A DNA stretch of 64,000 bases from Pirellula sp. SH-Sr6A. Its GTDB lineage: Bacteria; Planctomycetota; Planctomycetia; Pirellulales; Pirellulaceae. Below, in pieces: positions 9,127-18,437 of this stretch. Below the pieces are notes generated by a model, which saw only the letters and a program-made list of their open reading frames with translations, did not search any database and was not told where the DNA came from. How positions within the stretch are numbered: position 1 is the stretch's first letter; each line of letters begins with the position of its first letter. The position numbers were made by a program, and so were the translations under genes. The DNA lies in NCBI RefSeq assembly GCF_001610875.1, contig NZ_CP011272.1:5747988-5811987 (forward strand), written 5' to 3'.

Positions 9127-9147
9127 GGCCCCGCAAGGGGCCTTTTT
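9127..9147 (+). terminator. Rho-independent terminator after small ORF 3
   Basis: Perfect stem GGCCCC/GGGGCC with a GCAA loop, followed by TTTTT. Confidence 0.8.
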
Positions 9148-9456
9148 CGTTTTAGCGCTATGGCGTTTGCTAATCAACGGTGACGAGGATTGGAACCCAG
9201 AGAAACTGATGCTTCTTCGAGCAAGCGAAGTGCCCGTCGTCGATTTCCCGACAACAGTTCCTTCAACACTCTTGTGGCATCGTTTGTGTCAAGAATTGCC
9301 CAGAAGGGGACACTGGCAGTTCCCGACTCGTTGCTGTCGGGCTGAATGCGACCGTTGTCCTGCTGTAGAGAACGAAGTCCGCTTGCGTCGATGATTCCTG
9401 CGAAGGCTTGTAACATTCCCAAGCGTTTAGCACAGTTCTCGCGAATCAGTAAAGTT
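9148..9456. other. Intergenic stretch with a doubtful minus-strand ORF
   Basis: A minus-strand frame ending at 9174 could encode about 80 residues from an ATG at 9416 (MLQAFAGIID...), with ordinary codons. It has no good ribosome binding site and no family I recognise. It could be a third gene after the PLP enzyme or chance. I leave it uncalled. Confidence 0.4.
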
Positions 9457-10704
9457 CTATCTGCAAGAATAATGCAAATGATGCGGCACGCCGTTGAATC
9501 CCAAGACAAGTTGATCGAGTTCGTCGCCAATCAGAGCGGATGTGGGCTCGGATACGCGAACCAATCCCTTGTCGTAAGCACTGACCACCAATCCACTGCG
9601 AAAGAATCGGCTTCGAATAACTTCCGCTGGTAGCTTTCTCACGCTTGCAGTGCCCGCCTTGAACACTGAGGCTTTGCTTTCCATGTCCGATGCTGTGGCA
9701 AGCCGTGTCCAACCATGGAGCGACTCGTAAGAGTCGATTGTGGTTCGGGCATCGGTGTTTGGGATATCGATCCGTGCCAAGGCGTCGATACAAGCTGCAT
9801 TGACGTTGAAAAGGGGAGCGATAGAAACCGTTTCGCCGAATCGATTGAATCGACCGGTCTCAAGTTCCATGGTGAATCGGAGGAGCGGATCTTCGAGGTA
9901 TCCCATCCTTGTCCAACGCTCCAGGGTGGAATGGACATAACTCCCGTTCTGCCGCATGCAGTAGAATCCCACGCCCATCGGGGAATAGGCTCGGAGCCAC
10001 TTTTGAGTACTCGCAATAAGTAAGTCGCAGTAGCATTCACTCAGCTCCAAGGGGATCTGACCCAGTGCTTGAGCACCATCAACGAGCACAAACCGCAAAT
10101 CAGCTGATGATTCAATCGCACGAACGATTCTCCGCACAGGTAGCTTCACGCCAAAATTATCGATTAGTGGTAAAAACAGCCCATCGCAGCGAAATGTGTG
10201 AAACGCCGCAGTGATTAACTGGACGACTTCACTCGAAGAAACCCCGTCCCGCATTATCTTTTCGCGAAGTGGTATCAGGGAGACCCTGCACGCGGCTGTG
10301 TGACTCTGCTGCTGGAGAATTGCTTGATAACCGGGCCAAGACAGGTCGGTGACCAAAACGTTCCTACATGGGCCAGAGAGGAGCTTTGCTCCAAACTGCA
10401 TCAGCGAGCTTGATCGAGAGGCGAGGGCAACCTCAACTTGCTCGTTTGCTTGGGATAGGCTTCTCAAATTCGCCTTCAGACCAGCGATGCCTTGCCACTC
10501 AGAGAGCCCTTCAAATTGCTCTTGCATCCACTGGGGCCAACTGTCGAAGCCACTTGATAACAGTTTACTCAGGTACAGATCGCCACCGAACTCAGCAGCA
10601 AACCGAGAGAAATCTACCGAAGCACGACAGGCCCTTGGCGACATTTGTCCTAGTCGTGCCGTATCGAGGTACAACGGCTTCAACACGACTGCAAAAACCT
10701 CCAC
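9457..10704 (-). CDS. PLP-dependent aminotransferase class V-like (cysteine desulfurase fold) protein
   Basis: The protein has 415 residues. The fold-type I PLP site is clear: VLVDGAQALGQ with D209 and Q212, then DLLIASTQKW with Schiff-base lysine K235. The arrangement matches the NifS/isopenicillin-epimerase class. I do not see the mobile cysteine loop of true cysteine desulfurases, so the substrate is unknown. It starts 19 bases after the upstream membrane-protein gene, on the same strand, so the two are probably co-transcribed. No Suf, Isc or thiolation partner lies nearby, which makes a housekeeping sulfur role unlikely. Confidence 0.7.
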   Translation of the reverse strand: MEVFAVVLKPLYLDTARLGQMSPRACRASVDFSRFAAEFGGDLYLSKLLSSGFDSWPQWMQEQFEGLSEWQGIAGLKANLRSLSQANEQVEVALASRSSSLMQFGAKLLSGPCRNVLVTDLSWPGYQAILQQQSHTAACRVSLIPLREKIMRDGVSSSEVVQLITAAFHTFRCDGLFLPLIDNFGVKLPVRRIVRAIESSADLRFVLVDGAQALGQIPLELSECYCDLLIASTQKWLRAYSPMGVGFYCMRQNGSYVHSTLERWTRMGYLEDPLLRFTMELETGRFNRFGETVSIAPLFNVNAACIDALARIDIPNTDARTTIDSYESLHGWTRLATASDMESKASVFKAGTASVRKLPAEVIRSRFFRSGLVVSAYDKGLVRVSEPTSALIGDELDQLVLGFNGVPHHLHYSCR

Positions 10705-10723
10705 TACCCCGATCGTAGTGGGA

Positions 10724-11758
10724 TCAATGCTTCTGATCCAGTAGCTCCGCGTAAGAAACTGAGTAAACCGTCAGTCGACTCCACTGGGCTTCAGCCTGGC
10801 GAAGTTTTGCGAAATCGAAACTCAGAACGAATCGAATGGTCCGGCCAGCTGGGTCGGCAAGCTGTATTCCAACTGCTCGGTTTCCGTAGATCCCAAAGTC
10901 ATTCAACAGATCTGTCTCCGTACCTACATCAGACTCCCGGAGCAATCTCAAGCGAATGCCATGGCGATGCTGCTCATCAAGCCATGAGTGAATTGGCTCA
11001 ATTGGGAACAAGGCCTCCTCTGGCCAAAGATGGTCGGCGATGATTGCAATGCGTTCGATGCTCACGATCCTTGCATCCTGCAATTCCAGATTGAGCTTGG
11101 TGCTCTGTTGCCCTGGACCGTCCTGCCAGTAGTGGGCGGATTCGATGTAGGAGACCGATCGATAAAGATGCAAGCCAGGACTGCGGAGCAACTCCTCATA
11201 GACAACCCTCCAGCTTTCTGTGGAGGGAAACTCAATTGTCGCAGCTCCCATCAGTTCGCTTTGCTCAATAATTGATTGCAGACGCTGGTGTGCCAGACTG
11301 CGAAAGATTGGATCTGTTTGGTCTGCGACTTTCTCCAATGCATCAGCGAGCGCGTTGTGAAGCTGACTAATCTCCCGGTCGCGAGAAAGCCCCAAAAGCA
11401 TTTTGAGGATTCTTGGTTGCGATTCTGTTGCTCGCAATGCGTGAAGTGTTTGGAGGGTGAATGTGAGTAAGACGCATAGAAGAATCGAAATGTAAGCCGC
11501 GACGACGCTAAGAGGAGCGAAAGCGGCCAAGACCAATCCGATTGATGCCAAAGTTAATGCAGTTGGTAATGGTGGCAGCTGTATCGTACTCCGAAATGCT
11601 TGACTGGAAGTGATCATCTCCATCGGAATCTCCATCACCTTGTGTCGTGTTCTCTCAGGGACCACGATAATCGCGATGTAGCATGACAAGAGAATACGAC
11701 TTAGAGCAATGATCTTGCGGTGAAATACTTTAAGCCCGTCATGAGTTGTGACTAACAA
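10724..11758 (-). CDS. Membrane-anchored protein of unknown function, partner of the PLP enzyme
   Basis: The protein has up to 344 residues. A first hydrophobic stretch (IIALSRILLSCYIAIIVV) near residue 20 and a strongly hydrophobic hairpin at about 65-105 suggest membrane insertion. The remaining 230 residues look soluble, with conserved-looking patches such as SAHYWQDGPG and DHLWPEEALFP. A later start at MEIPMEMI is possible and would remove the first stretch. I do not recognise the soluble domain. It is the first gene of the pair with the PLP-dependent protein. Confidence 0.6.
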   Translation of the reverse strand: MLVTTHDGLKVFHRKIIALSRILLSCYIAIIVVPERTRHKVMEIPMEMITSSQAFRSTIQLPPLPTALTLASIGLVLAAFAPLSVVAAYISILLCVLLTFTLQTLHALRATESQPRILKMLLGLSRDREISQLHNALADALEKVADQTDPIFRSLAHQRLQSIIEQSELMGAATIEFPSTESWRVVYEELLRSPGLHLYRSVSYIESAHYWQDGPGQQSTKLNLELQDARIVSIERIAIIADHLWPEEALFPIEPIHSWLDEQHRHGIRLRLLRESDVGTETDLLNDFGIYGNRAVGIQLADPAGRTIRFVLSFDFAKLRQAEAQWSRLTVYSVSYAELLDQKH

Positions 11759-11993
11759 TTAGTTCGTCATCAGCACACGGTTCTGATGTAGATCAAGACC
11801 GAACCCACGCATCTGCATGATACCCGTCAACATCGCAGCGCAAAGAATTTTTGGATTCACGCTCTCCGAGTTGGAACTCAGACTGAATGCGTACCTAAGT
11901 CGCTTGTGTCGGAGTCTTACAGATAAACCGATTACCACCGATGCCTAGCGAAGCGACATGTTTCGCTCGCTTCGAATTCGAAGTACCCAATCG

Positions 11994-12494
11994 TCACCGG
12001 ACAGCTTCTTGAATCGATGGTGCTCCGGCTTTCAGACGTCGCAACACAAGCTCAACATCCGCTTTGGAATACAAATGACGTAAGATTACAATCTCATTCC
12101 CTTGGGAATCGACCACACGGTACCTATTGAACGAACCTACTTTCCACCACCGGTCAGTGATATCTGTGCGCTGCGAATCAATCGAAGAGATCAGGATCGA
12201 TTGGCGTTGCGGGACTTTGGTGAGCGAAATGATTGATGGTCCCGAGATATTCTCAGATGAGATGGAAACGGGGACCTGTCTGCATTTCCATGTCATTAAG
12301 ATCGCAGGTAAGTAAAACAGGCTGGCAACAACCGCACTACTCAAGCTTTCAAGGACGCCTTCGTAAACGTCGGACAATAACAGGCTGCTAAACACTACTG
12401 CACACAAGTATTCGACGCCTAAGGCAAAGAATAATTTAACCGGCAGCGGATGTAGAAAACGTTCGCTATCAGCTTTTCCGTTGCCTCCGTTCAA
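11994..12494 (-). CDS. Small two-helix membrane protein in the parAB operon
   Basis: The protein has 166 residues. Two hydrophobic helices (FFALGVEYLCAVVFSSLLL and SSAVVASLFYLPAILMTW) precede a soluble tail of about 90 residues ending in a helix (DVELVLRRLKAG). The pattern resembles small proteins with a bacterial PH-like domain, but I cannot confirm that. It begins 5 bases after parB ends, so it is the third gene of the parA-parB operon. The role is unknown. Confidence 0.6.
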   Translation of the reverse strand: MNGGNGKADSERFLHPLPVKLFFALGVEYLCAVVFSSLLLSDVYEGVLESLSSAVVASLFYLPAILMTWKCRQVPVSISSENISGPSIISLTKVPQRQSILISSIDSQRTDITDRWWKVGSFNRYRVVDSQGNEIVILRHLYSKADVELVLRRLKAGAPSIQEAVR

Positions 12495-12499
12495 AGCGT

Positions 12500-13411
12500 T
12501 TATCCTAGCTGCACGTTGTTCTCGATTCGAAGTCGCACTTCATCGAGAGCTTGCTGCAATGCTTGCTCCACTTCGTGATAGTTGGCTTTGCGTGCCGCCG
12601 AAACGGTGATCTTCCAACCATCTTCCAGAACGAAGGTCTGCTTCACACCTCGCTGCTTCTTAGTGGTACTGCCTGCACGCATCCGAACCTGCTTTTGCAC
12701 CGAGTCGATCGAGGGCTGCACCTGATCCGATGGTCCTACAGTAACGGCGGCACGTTGTTGTTCTTCGGACTCAAGTTTCGAGGCCTCATAGGCCGCACGT
12801 GCTGAAATTTCTCCAGCATCGATGCGTTCGCGAATGTCCGAAGGCAGTTTTAGCAAGGCGAGGGAACGCGCGATCTTTGGCTGGCTTACTCGTATCGCCT
12901 CGGAAAGCTCCTTAGCGGTCCAGCCATTGAGTTTCATCAGATCATCAAACGCCGTTGCCTCTTCAATTGGCTTGAGGTCAGCTCGAAGTAAGTTCTCGAT
13001 CAACTGTTGTTCGAGAATGTCTGTTTTGGTCAGCTCGCCTTCTTGGAAGTAACACTCTGCGGTGGTTAGTCCTGCTAGCTTGATTGCTCGGAAGCGACGT
13101 TCACCGGAGATTATGATCCATTTGCCATGCGTTTCAGACCATCGAACTCGAATGGGGTGCAATTGCCCCTTATCCAGGATGCTCTTGGAAAGGTGCTCAA
13201 TCTCTTGCTCATCGAACTCCGTTCTCGGCTGGTCGGGATCGGGGATGAGGATTTCAATCGCAAGTGTTCCGAACGTGCGAAGAGCGCGTCTCCCAACATC
13301 CTTGGCATTTGGAACAGGGCTCAACTGAGGACGAGAATCGTTGGCACGAACTCCCATCGATTCATCGAGCTGGGGTTTGATTCGTTCTAAGATGTTTCGT
13401 GTGCTTGTCAT
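12500..13411 (-). CDS. parB: ParB-family partition protein
   Basis: The protein has 303 residues. It carries the ParB/Srx nuclease-like N-terminal domain (IPDPDQPR about residue 56, SGERRFRA about 109, then EQQLIENLLR) and a helix-turn-helix region (WTAKELSEAIRVSQPKIARSLALL). The C-terminus is helical and charged, suited to dimerisation. With ParA it should segregate or stabilise a replicon by binding a centromere-like site. The palindromic repeats at 14261, 14737 and 14939 are the best local candidates for that site. The gene starts 6 bases after parA. Confidence 0.92.
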   Translation of the reverse strand: MTSTRNILERIKPQLDESMGVRANDSRPQLSPVPNAKDVGRRALRTFGTLAIEILIPDPDQPRTEFDEQEIEHLSKSILDKGQLHPIRVRWSETHGKWIIISGERRFRAIKLAGLTTAECYFQEGELTKTDILEQQLIENLLRADLKPIEEATAFDDLMKLNGWTAKELSEAIRVSQPKIARSLALLKLPSDIRERIDAGEISARAAYEASKLESEEQQRAAVTVGPSDQVQPSIDSVQKQVRMRAGSTTKKQRGVKQTFVLEDGWKITVSAARKANYHEVEQALQQALDEVRLRIENNVQLG

Positions 13412-13417
13412 AACTAC

Positions 13418-14230
13418 CTACGCCACCGTTCTCTTCTTCGCTTTCTGTGCAATTCGCCCCATGATCTCGCCGACCAATTCTCGCATCGTCACCGCCGCAG
13501 CCGATTTGGAACTGTAAAACTCCACTGGCTGCCGACATGCCAATGCAACTTTGAATGCGGAAGCTTCTGGCACGATCGTGTCTAGCACCATCTCTCGATA
13601 GAGTTCTCGCAATCGCTCCTCGTAGGAACGATGAACGAGGAGCCGTTTGTCATACCTTGTTACTAGATGTCCCAAGCGGCGAAGTGATGGATTCAGCTGG
13701 CGTGCGTTATCGATGGCTTGATGCACGGCACGCAGGCCTTGGGTTCCGAAGTCTTCAGGAGGAACTTGAATCACAACGTAGTTCGCTGCAATCATCGAGT
13801 TCCAACTGCATTGATAGAGATTTGGTGGGCAGTCGATCATCACGATGTCGTATGCGTCCTGCTGCTCAAGGAATTCACGGACGACGAATTGAGTCATGCC
13901 TGCGGTTGCAGGCTTTGGAGCGTTGAAGTCGGCGAGGTGTTGGTTCGCAGGAACGATCGAGATCTTCTCAAATCCTGTTGGGCGGATGAGCAACTGCTGA
14001 TCGAGGAAGAAGCAGTTCTCATCGAACAATGCGGCAAGTGTTTCGCTTGCTGGTAACTGTTCCACGAAATCAGATCCGAGAAAGCCCTGGCTAAGTGATC
14101 CTTGTGGATCGGCGTCAACGAGCAGAACCGAATAGCCAAGTGCTGCGTACGCACCTGCTAGATGGAAGCATGTCGAACTCTTGCCGCAGCCGCCTTTCTG
14201 ATTGATGAGACAAAGTGTGATTGCTGCCAT
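13418..14230 (-). CDS. parA: ParA-family partition ATPase
   Basis: The protein has 270 residues, a typical small ParA length. The deviant Walker A KGGCGKSS (12-19) follows the first strand, then LLVDADPQGS and the Walker B-like IVMIDCPPN. It belongs with plasmid-type ParA proteins (no N-terminal DNA-binding domain). It uses ATP to position its replicon through ParB. First gene of the operon; a 19-base palindromic repeat lies 31 bases upstream of the start, where it could also act as operator. Confidence 0.92.
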   Translation of the reverse strand: MAAITLCLINQKGGCGKSSTCFHLAGAYAALGYSVLLVDADPQGSLSQGFLGSDFVEQLPASETLAALFDENCFFLDQQLLIRPTGFEKISIVPANQHLADFNAPKPATAGMTQFVVREFLEQQDAYDIVMIDCPPNLYQCSWNSMIAANYVVIQVPPEDFGTQGLRAVHQAIDNARQLNPSLRRLGHLVTRYDKRLLVHRSYEERLRELYREMVLDTIVPEASAFKVALACRQPVEFYSSKSAAAVTMRELVGEIMGRIAQKAKKRTVA

Positions 14231-14260
14231 GGGACCTCACGTGACTACAGGCAACAATTT

Positions 14261-14279
14261 GATTTCCAATGGAAATTCC
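14261..14279. repeat. Palindromic repeat copy 1 (candidate partition or operator site)
   Basis: GATTTCCAATGGAAATTCC. AATTTCC and GGAAATT arms flank a 3-base centre. It lies 31 bases upstream of parA and could bind ParB, ParA or the initiator. It is not the canonical chromosomal parS. Confidence 0.6.
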
Positions 14280-14736
14280 TTCTAAGTTGCCGAAATCATT
14301 TCCGTTACGGTGACACATAGCGGATAAGCGGTCAAATACAAGCGTCGAGTTCAGTGGTTCGTCAGTTGGTAAGAGTCGATGGTCTGTATCGACATACTTT
14401 TCTGCAATGATCAGTCCTAGAGAAACCTCGTCAGCATTTGGCACGGTTACAGCAAAGGATGTGACTCCATTTGTACCTATGGACATCGGATCGGCCTTTC
14501 ATAAAGCACTCATCGAGAAGACAGGGACCACCGAGAGATTTCGTCCCTCGGTGATCCCTGCTCAGTGGATATGCCCGTTTCCACCCATTGATTGGAATGC
14601 CTCGCACGCCAAAACCTATTTTCGTCCTCACTCGTAAATGCAGCCTGCCACCGACAACAGTCACAAGCAAGATTTGCTCATCGATTAACGGCATTACTAA
14701 GAAGGCGAACCCCGCCGCCAAACTACTGGGCGTGTC

Positions 14737-14755
14737 GATTTCCAATGGAAATTCC
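14737..14755. repeat. Palindromic repeat copy 2
   Basis: Identical over 19 bases to copy 1, in the parA-rep intergenic region. The flanks of copies 2 and 3 are also related: TTAGCT(A/G)ATAGGGTC occurs about 55-60 bases after each. Confidence 0.6.
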
Positions 14756-14938
14756 GCGCAACCCTTTTGAATTATTCGCAAAAAACCGATCCTTAGCTAA
14801 TAGGGTCTATGGAAATCGGACCAACTACCCGCCACGGATGCTCCCAATGGCCCGGATCGTAGTACGAATGGCCGGTGCTATGTACGTGTCGTTTGCGTCG
14901 CATTTTTCCGAGGAAGAATGCTTTGAACTCGATTTGCC

Positions 14939-14957
14939 AATTTCCAATGGAAATTCC
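14939..14957. repeat. Palindromic repeat copy 3
   Basis: AATTTCCAATGGAAATTCC, about 205 bases upstream of the replication initiator gene. It completes the set of three sites spread over the 930-base parA-rep interval, which otherwise shows no convincing gene. Confidence 0.6.
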
Positions 14958-15162
14958 GGCCAAGTCTCTACGAACATTGAGCAATCGGCGTTTCTTAGCT
15001 GATAGGGTCCATGATCGCCGTCCTACTACCCTTCATTGCTCTGGTGAAGGATGCTCGTCACGGTTGCCGTCGTACGTAGTTGATTTGACTTGAAAAAGTA
15101 CGTTTCGAGATCAAACGTTCCGTGCTAGTTCCTTTAACTGGATTAAACCAGGAAAGGGATCC

Positions 15163-16440
15163 ATGGCAGCAAAAAACGCAGCGACAAAGCGAACCACTGG
15201 GATCGGCCAACTCTCGCTGGTCGAACACGCCTTGTGTCCACTCGACCCAAAGGTATCCCTGACCGAAAACCTCGTCTTTGACTCCGAGTATTTCTACTAC
15301 CCCAACTCAGACACCAAGCGTTCTGCTCGCGCTCGAGTGTTCTGCCCACTTGGACTCTCCGCCGCTGATGAGCTTTATCTCTGGGGATTGCTCGCCCTCA
15401 CCCTACTCCAGCCAAATCCCGAGCCAGAACTCTTCGCAACTCCGCATTGGTGCCTTCGCCAGCTCGGCGTGATCAATCAAACCAACAAACGTGGTGGCCG
15501 TCAGTACAAGCAATTTGCCGAAGCCATCCGCCGATTGTCTGCTGTGACCTACATGAACGATGGGTTCTACGATCCGATCCGCGAAGAGCATCGTCGAGTC
15601 AGCTTTCGCTTCTTCAGTTACAGCCTGCCGGTGAATCTCGAATCAGGCCGGAGCTGGCGAATCGCCTGGGACCCAATCTTCTTTGAGATGATTCAATCTG
15701 CCGCTGGCCACTTCCGATTCGACTTAGCCATCTACCGAGAACTTGATGCAGCCAGTCGACGGTTGTTTCTCTTTGTCAGCAAGGTTCTTCCCCGTCGCTC
15801 GCACTTGAACGCCCTTCGGTTGGAACACGTCGCGGTAAACATCCTCGGGTTCAGTTCCTCGGTGGCAACTCGGGATATGAAGGTAAAAGTCTCGAAGTGC
15901 CTTCAGAACCTCATCGACCTGCATGTCCTAAGCGAAGCTGAAGTGTTCAAGACCTCCCCTGGCCGCTATTACGTTCGCTTGTCACGAGGTCCCTACTTCG
16001 CTCAAAAGTCTCAGCGTGCATACATTGCCGCAGCCGAAGATTCGCCGTTGTTTGAAACACTCCAGATCATCGGATTCGAGGAAGCTGCTGCCGCGAGATT
16101 AATCGCCAAGTTCCCTCCCCGACTCCTTGCGGAATGGGCTGACATTACCCAAGCAGCCATCGAGCGATTCGGTGTTAGCTACTTCCACAAGTCGCCAATG
16201 GCTTACCTCGTTGATTCCGTGACTAAGGCAGCACAAGGTACACGAACTTGTCCCGATTGGTGGCAAGATCTTAAACGAGCAGAGCGACAAGAGTTGGAGA
16301 TGTCTGTCGAGAGCCAGCGAGTCTTCACTCAGATTCGAGCTGAACTCTTCGGTGATGTTTCCGAACCAACAGCACCAGCAAAACGCCGCGAAGGTCCAAT
16401 TGCAAGCGTCAGCCAGATCCTTCGCAACATCGCATCGTAG
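15163..16440 (+). CDS. Plasmid-type replication initiator protein (RepA/RPA-like)
   Basis: The protein has 425 residues. The region at about 20-270 fits the winged-helix replication initiator A family: FCPLGLSAADELYLWGLL, then TPHWCLRQLG, FSYSLPVN, a WDPIFFEMI strand and YRELDAASRRLFLFVSKVL. The C-terminal 150 residues are helical. AGGAAAGGG precedes the ATG. It lies divergent from parAB across an iteron-like region, with a DnaA box downstream: the normal layout of a plasmid replicon, here inside apparently chromosomal DNA. Assignment rests on pattern and context. Confidence 0.75.
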   Translation: MAAKNAATKRTTGIGQLSLVEHALCPLDPKVSLTENLVFDSEYFYYPNSDTKRSARARVFCPLGLSAADELYLWGLLALTLLQPNPEPELFATPHWCLRQLGVINQTNKRGGRQYKQFAEAIRRLSAVTYMNDGFYDPIREEHRRVSFRFFSYSLPVNLESGRSWRIAWDPIFFEMIQSAAGHFRFDLAIYRELDAASRRLFLFVSKVLPRRSHLNALRLEHVAVNILGFSSSVATRDMKVKVSKCLQNLIDLHVLSEAEVFKTSPGRYYVRLSRGPYFAQKSQRAYIAAAEDSPLFETLQIIGFEEAAAARLIAKFPPRLLAEWADITQAAIERFGVSYFHKSPMAYLVDSVTKAAQGTRTCPDWWQDLKRAERQELEMSVESQRVFTQIRAELFGDVSEPTAPAKRREGPIASVSQILRNIAS

Positions 16441-16539
16441 CCATTGCTTCACACGCACCTCCAAGCAAGACGTTTCAACACTGCGTTGTGCCTTTCATCG
16501 ATCCTCAAAACAGTTCCCTCAGAAGCAAATCTCTTTGTC

Positions 16540-16572
16540 TGTACAAGTACTCTTGTACAAGTACTTTGTACG
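16540..16572. repeat. TGTACAAGTACT direct/inverted repeats
   Basis: TGTACAAGTACT occurs twice in tandem, followed by a third partial TTTGTAC. Each contains the palindrome TTGTACAA. It lies 100 bases after the initiator gene and may belong to an origin or a regulator site. Confidence 0.5.
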
Positions 16573-16758
16573 GAAGCGACGGGAATTCGAAAATAGCCCG
16601 AAAAGTCAAGCGTTTCTGGCCTGTTGCAGGAGGAGCGACAACAGATTGTTTTCCAAAAATGCGACGACACCGACACGCCTAACCCTGTGAATAGCGACGC
16701 CTCCGACACGCATTGTCAGAATTATTTTGCGATGCGACCGACACAACGACTCGAGAAG

Positions 16759-16767
16759 TTATCCACA
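16759..16767 (+). promoter_or_regulatory. DnaA box (origin candidate)
   Basis: TTATCCACA is a perfect DnaA-box consensus. It follows several CCGACAC-containing short repeats (about 16668-16742). Together with the adjacent initiator gene this marks a candidate replication origin. Confidence 0.55.
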
Positions 16768-16989
16768 CTTTTCTTGATGTGCATGCTGGTAAAACTTCGA
16801 GCAAAAATGACCGCATCGTTGCCGAAGTATTACATTATTCTCACATTCCACTTCTTCTCTTGCTGTCCGATGCTCAATGCATAGTGACCGCCAAAGATGC
16901 CTCATTTTGGCTTGATCAAGCACGAATCGCGGCAAAATTCCGTTGCCAGATTGTTTCCTTTTGATAACGGAAACTGTAGCAGTTGGGAT

Positions 16990-18200
16990 CGGATCCCCGC
17001 TGCGGCTGTTGCTTACGTCAACGCGTTGCTGCGAGCGAACCGCAAAATCGGTTCGTCAGTGGTGGCTGCTGACAGACTTAGACAGACAGTTGCACCCGGT
17101 AAAGCTGAGCTTACCACTCAGACTAAGGGAGCAGGAGTTAACCACCTGCTACGCAACTGGCCCGTAGAGCTGGATGCATCGAGAGGTGCTCGTCCAGTTC
17201 GACGGAGGCTTTGTTGAGTAATCCGTTTTCCTACTTGCTGACTCTGTAACTCAGCAAGGCAGTCAACGAGCAATCCAACAATTCGATCCGATTTTGGAGT
17301 TTCACGCCCGGAGGCAACTCCGAGCGAGGGCGATGCGGAAAGACCTCGGTGCGAAGTGCATTGAGGCTGTCATTACTGAAACAGGTGAGGTGTTCTGATG
17401 ATTCAGATGCGTAATCCTGTGCAAGGGGCTCGAGGTCTCCGACCTCGTTCAACTTGCCCGGCGTGGGGAGTTCCGAGCTTGGTGACAAGCCGGACCGGGA
17501 GAGACGAATCCCGGAGATCGCGAGCAAATCTCGCGACTGCGAATAGCTCAACCATGAAAGGCCTGCGAGGGCTTGCCGGTGAGACTTGTGGAAGACGCTG
17601 CCAAGCTGCGAAAGACCTTGGTTGGTGGGTAAGGGGATGCTTCTACGTTCGGTCCCCAGAAATGCTTGTGCAGGCCTCTGTAGGCGCTCTCAAGCGAAAC
17701 TATGCCGACTCTGACGAGTTGGACATACAACCAACGTCCCTCCCGTTAAACCGGGATAGCGACGTGAGCCACAAGACGACAGTTCTGACTAACGCAGGAA
17801 GCTCTGCGGCAACCGGTTGGTTACCGGTGCCTGGTCTTTAGTGTTCACCACCAGAGAGTCAACCAGGTGATTCAAACGCCGTAGAGCGGGAGTGTGGTCT
17901 GAGTAGAAAGTCGAGCGGACTTCAATCGGGAGATTGAAGCTCTGTTCGAGCGATGTTTCCTGCAAGGCAGTGGGGACTCGTTAGCGTCGAAACAGGTGGT
18001 GCTGTCGGCAATGCTACGACGAAAGGACTGACGGGCAATATGAAGCTGTCTGTGTTCTGTGCGGTCGAGTTCGCATGCGAACTCGGCTGTCCTTGGTCAG
18101 GCGCGAGGCGGTTACACAAGACTTGTGCGGGAGCACTAGCCTTCTGTGACGGCGGATCAACGGCGTACGGTCGGAGTGTTTTTTGTCTCCGGCATTGCCG
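16990..18200 (+). ncRNA. Candidate large structured non-coding RNA
   Basis: About 1.2 kb has no convincing protein but many strong local hairpins: GAGGTC/GACCTC near 17431-17446, CGGGA/TCCCG and CGCGAG/CTCGCG near 17500-17540, CCGGTTGGTTACCGG near 17813, CTTCAATC/GATTGAAG near 17920-17940 and GAGTTCGCATGCGAACTC near 18067. The hairpins span the whole stretch and are not flanked by poly-T, so they are not simple terminators. An unrecognised ORF follows. I cannot match it to a named RNA class. No group II intron domain V or reverse transcriptase is evident. Boundaries and strand are guesses. Confidence 0.45.
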
Positions 18201-18437
18201 TCGCCTGGTTGTTTATATGGTGGGTTCTATGGATTGGCGGGTCTCTATTGAAGAATGTAGCGCCCCGCCAGAAATTGAGCTTGCCGGTCAAGATTCTGTT
18301 GCGATGGTGTGCGTTGGATGAATCCGAACGCGCTGGTTCGCGCCCCCCGTTCTTTAGGGTGAAGGAGGCTTTTGGGAGTTTGTGCCACGAAAACAAACTC
18401 CATTTCTAAGAACAGGTGATTTCATTGGAAAGGACTT

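Noticed and set aside
8107-9147. CRISPR array
   Set aside because: The repeated motifs are 300 or more bases apart and separated by genes, with no cas genes. No regularly spaced short repeats were seen anywhere in the window.
9174-9530. Minus-strand open frame overlapping the end of the PLP-enzyme gene
   Set aside because: The 74-base overlap and lack of a ribosome binding site make it doubtful. A shorter version from 9416 is possible but unsupported.
16990-18200. Group II intron
   Set aside because: No reverse transcriptase, no domain V-like hairpin and no convincing GTGYG 5' end with matching 3' end. Left as an unassigned RNA candidate.
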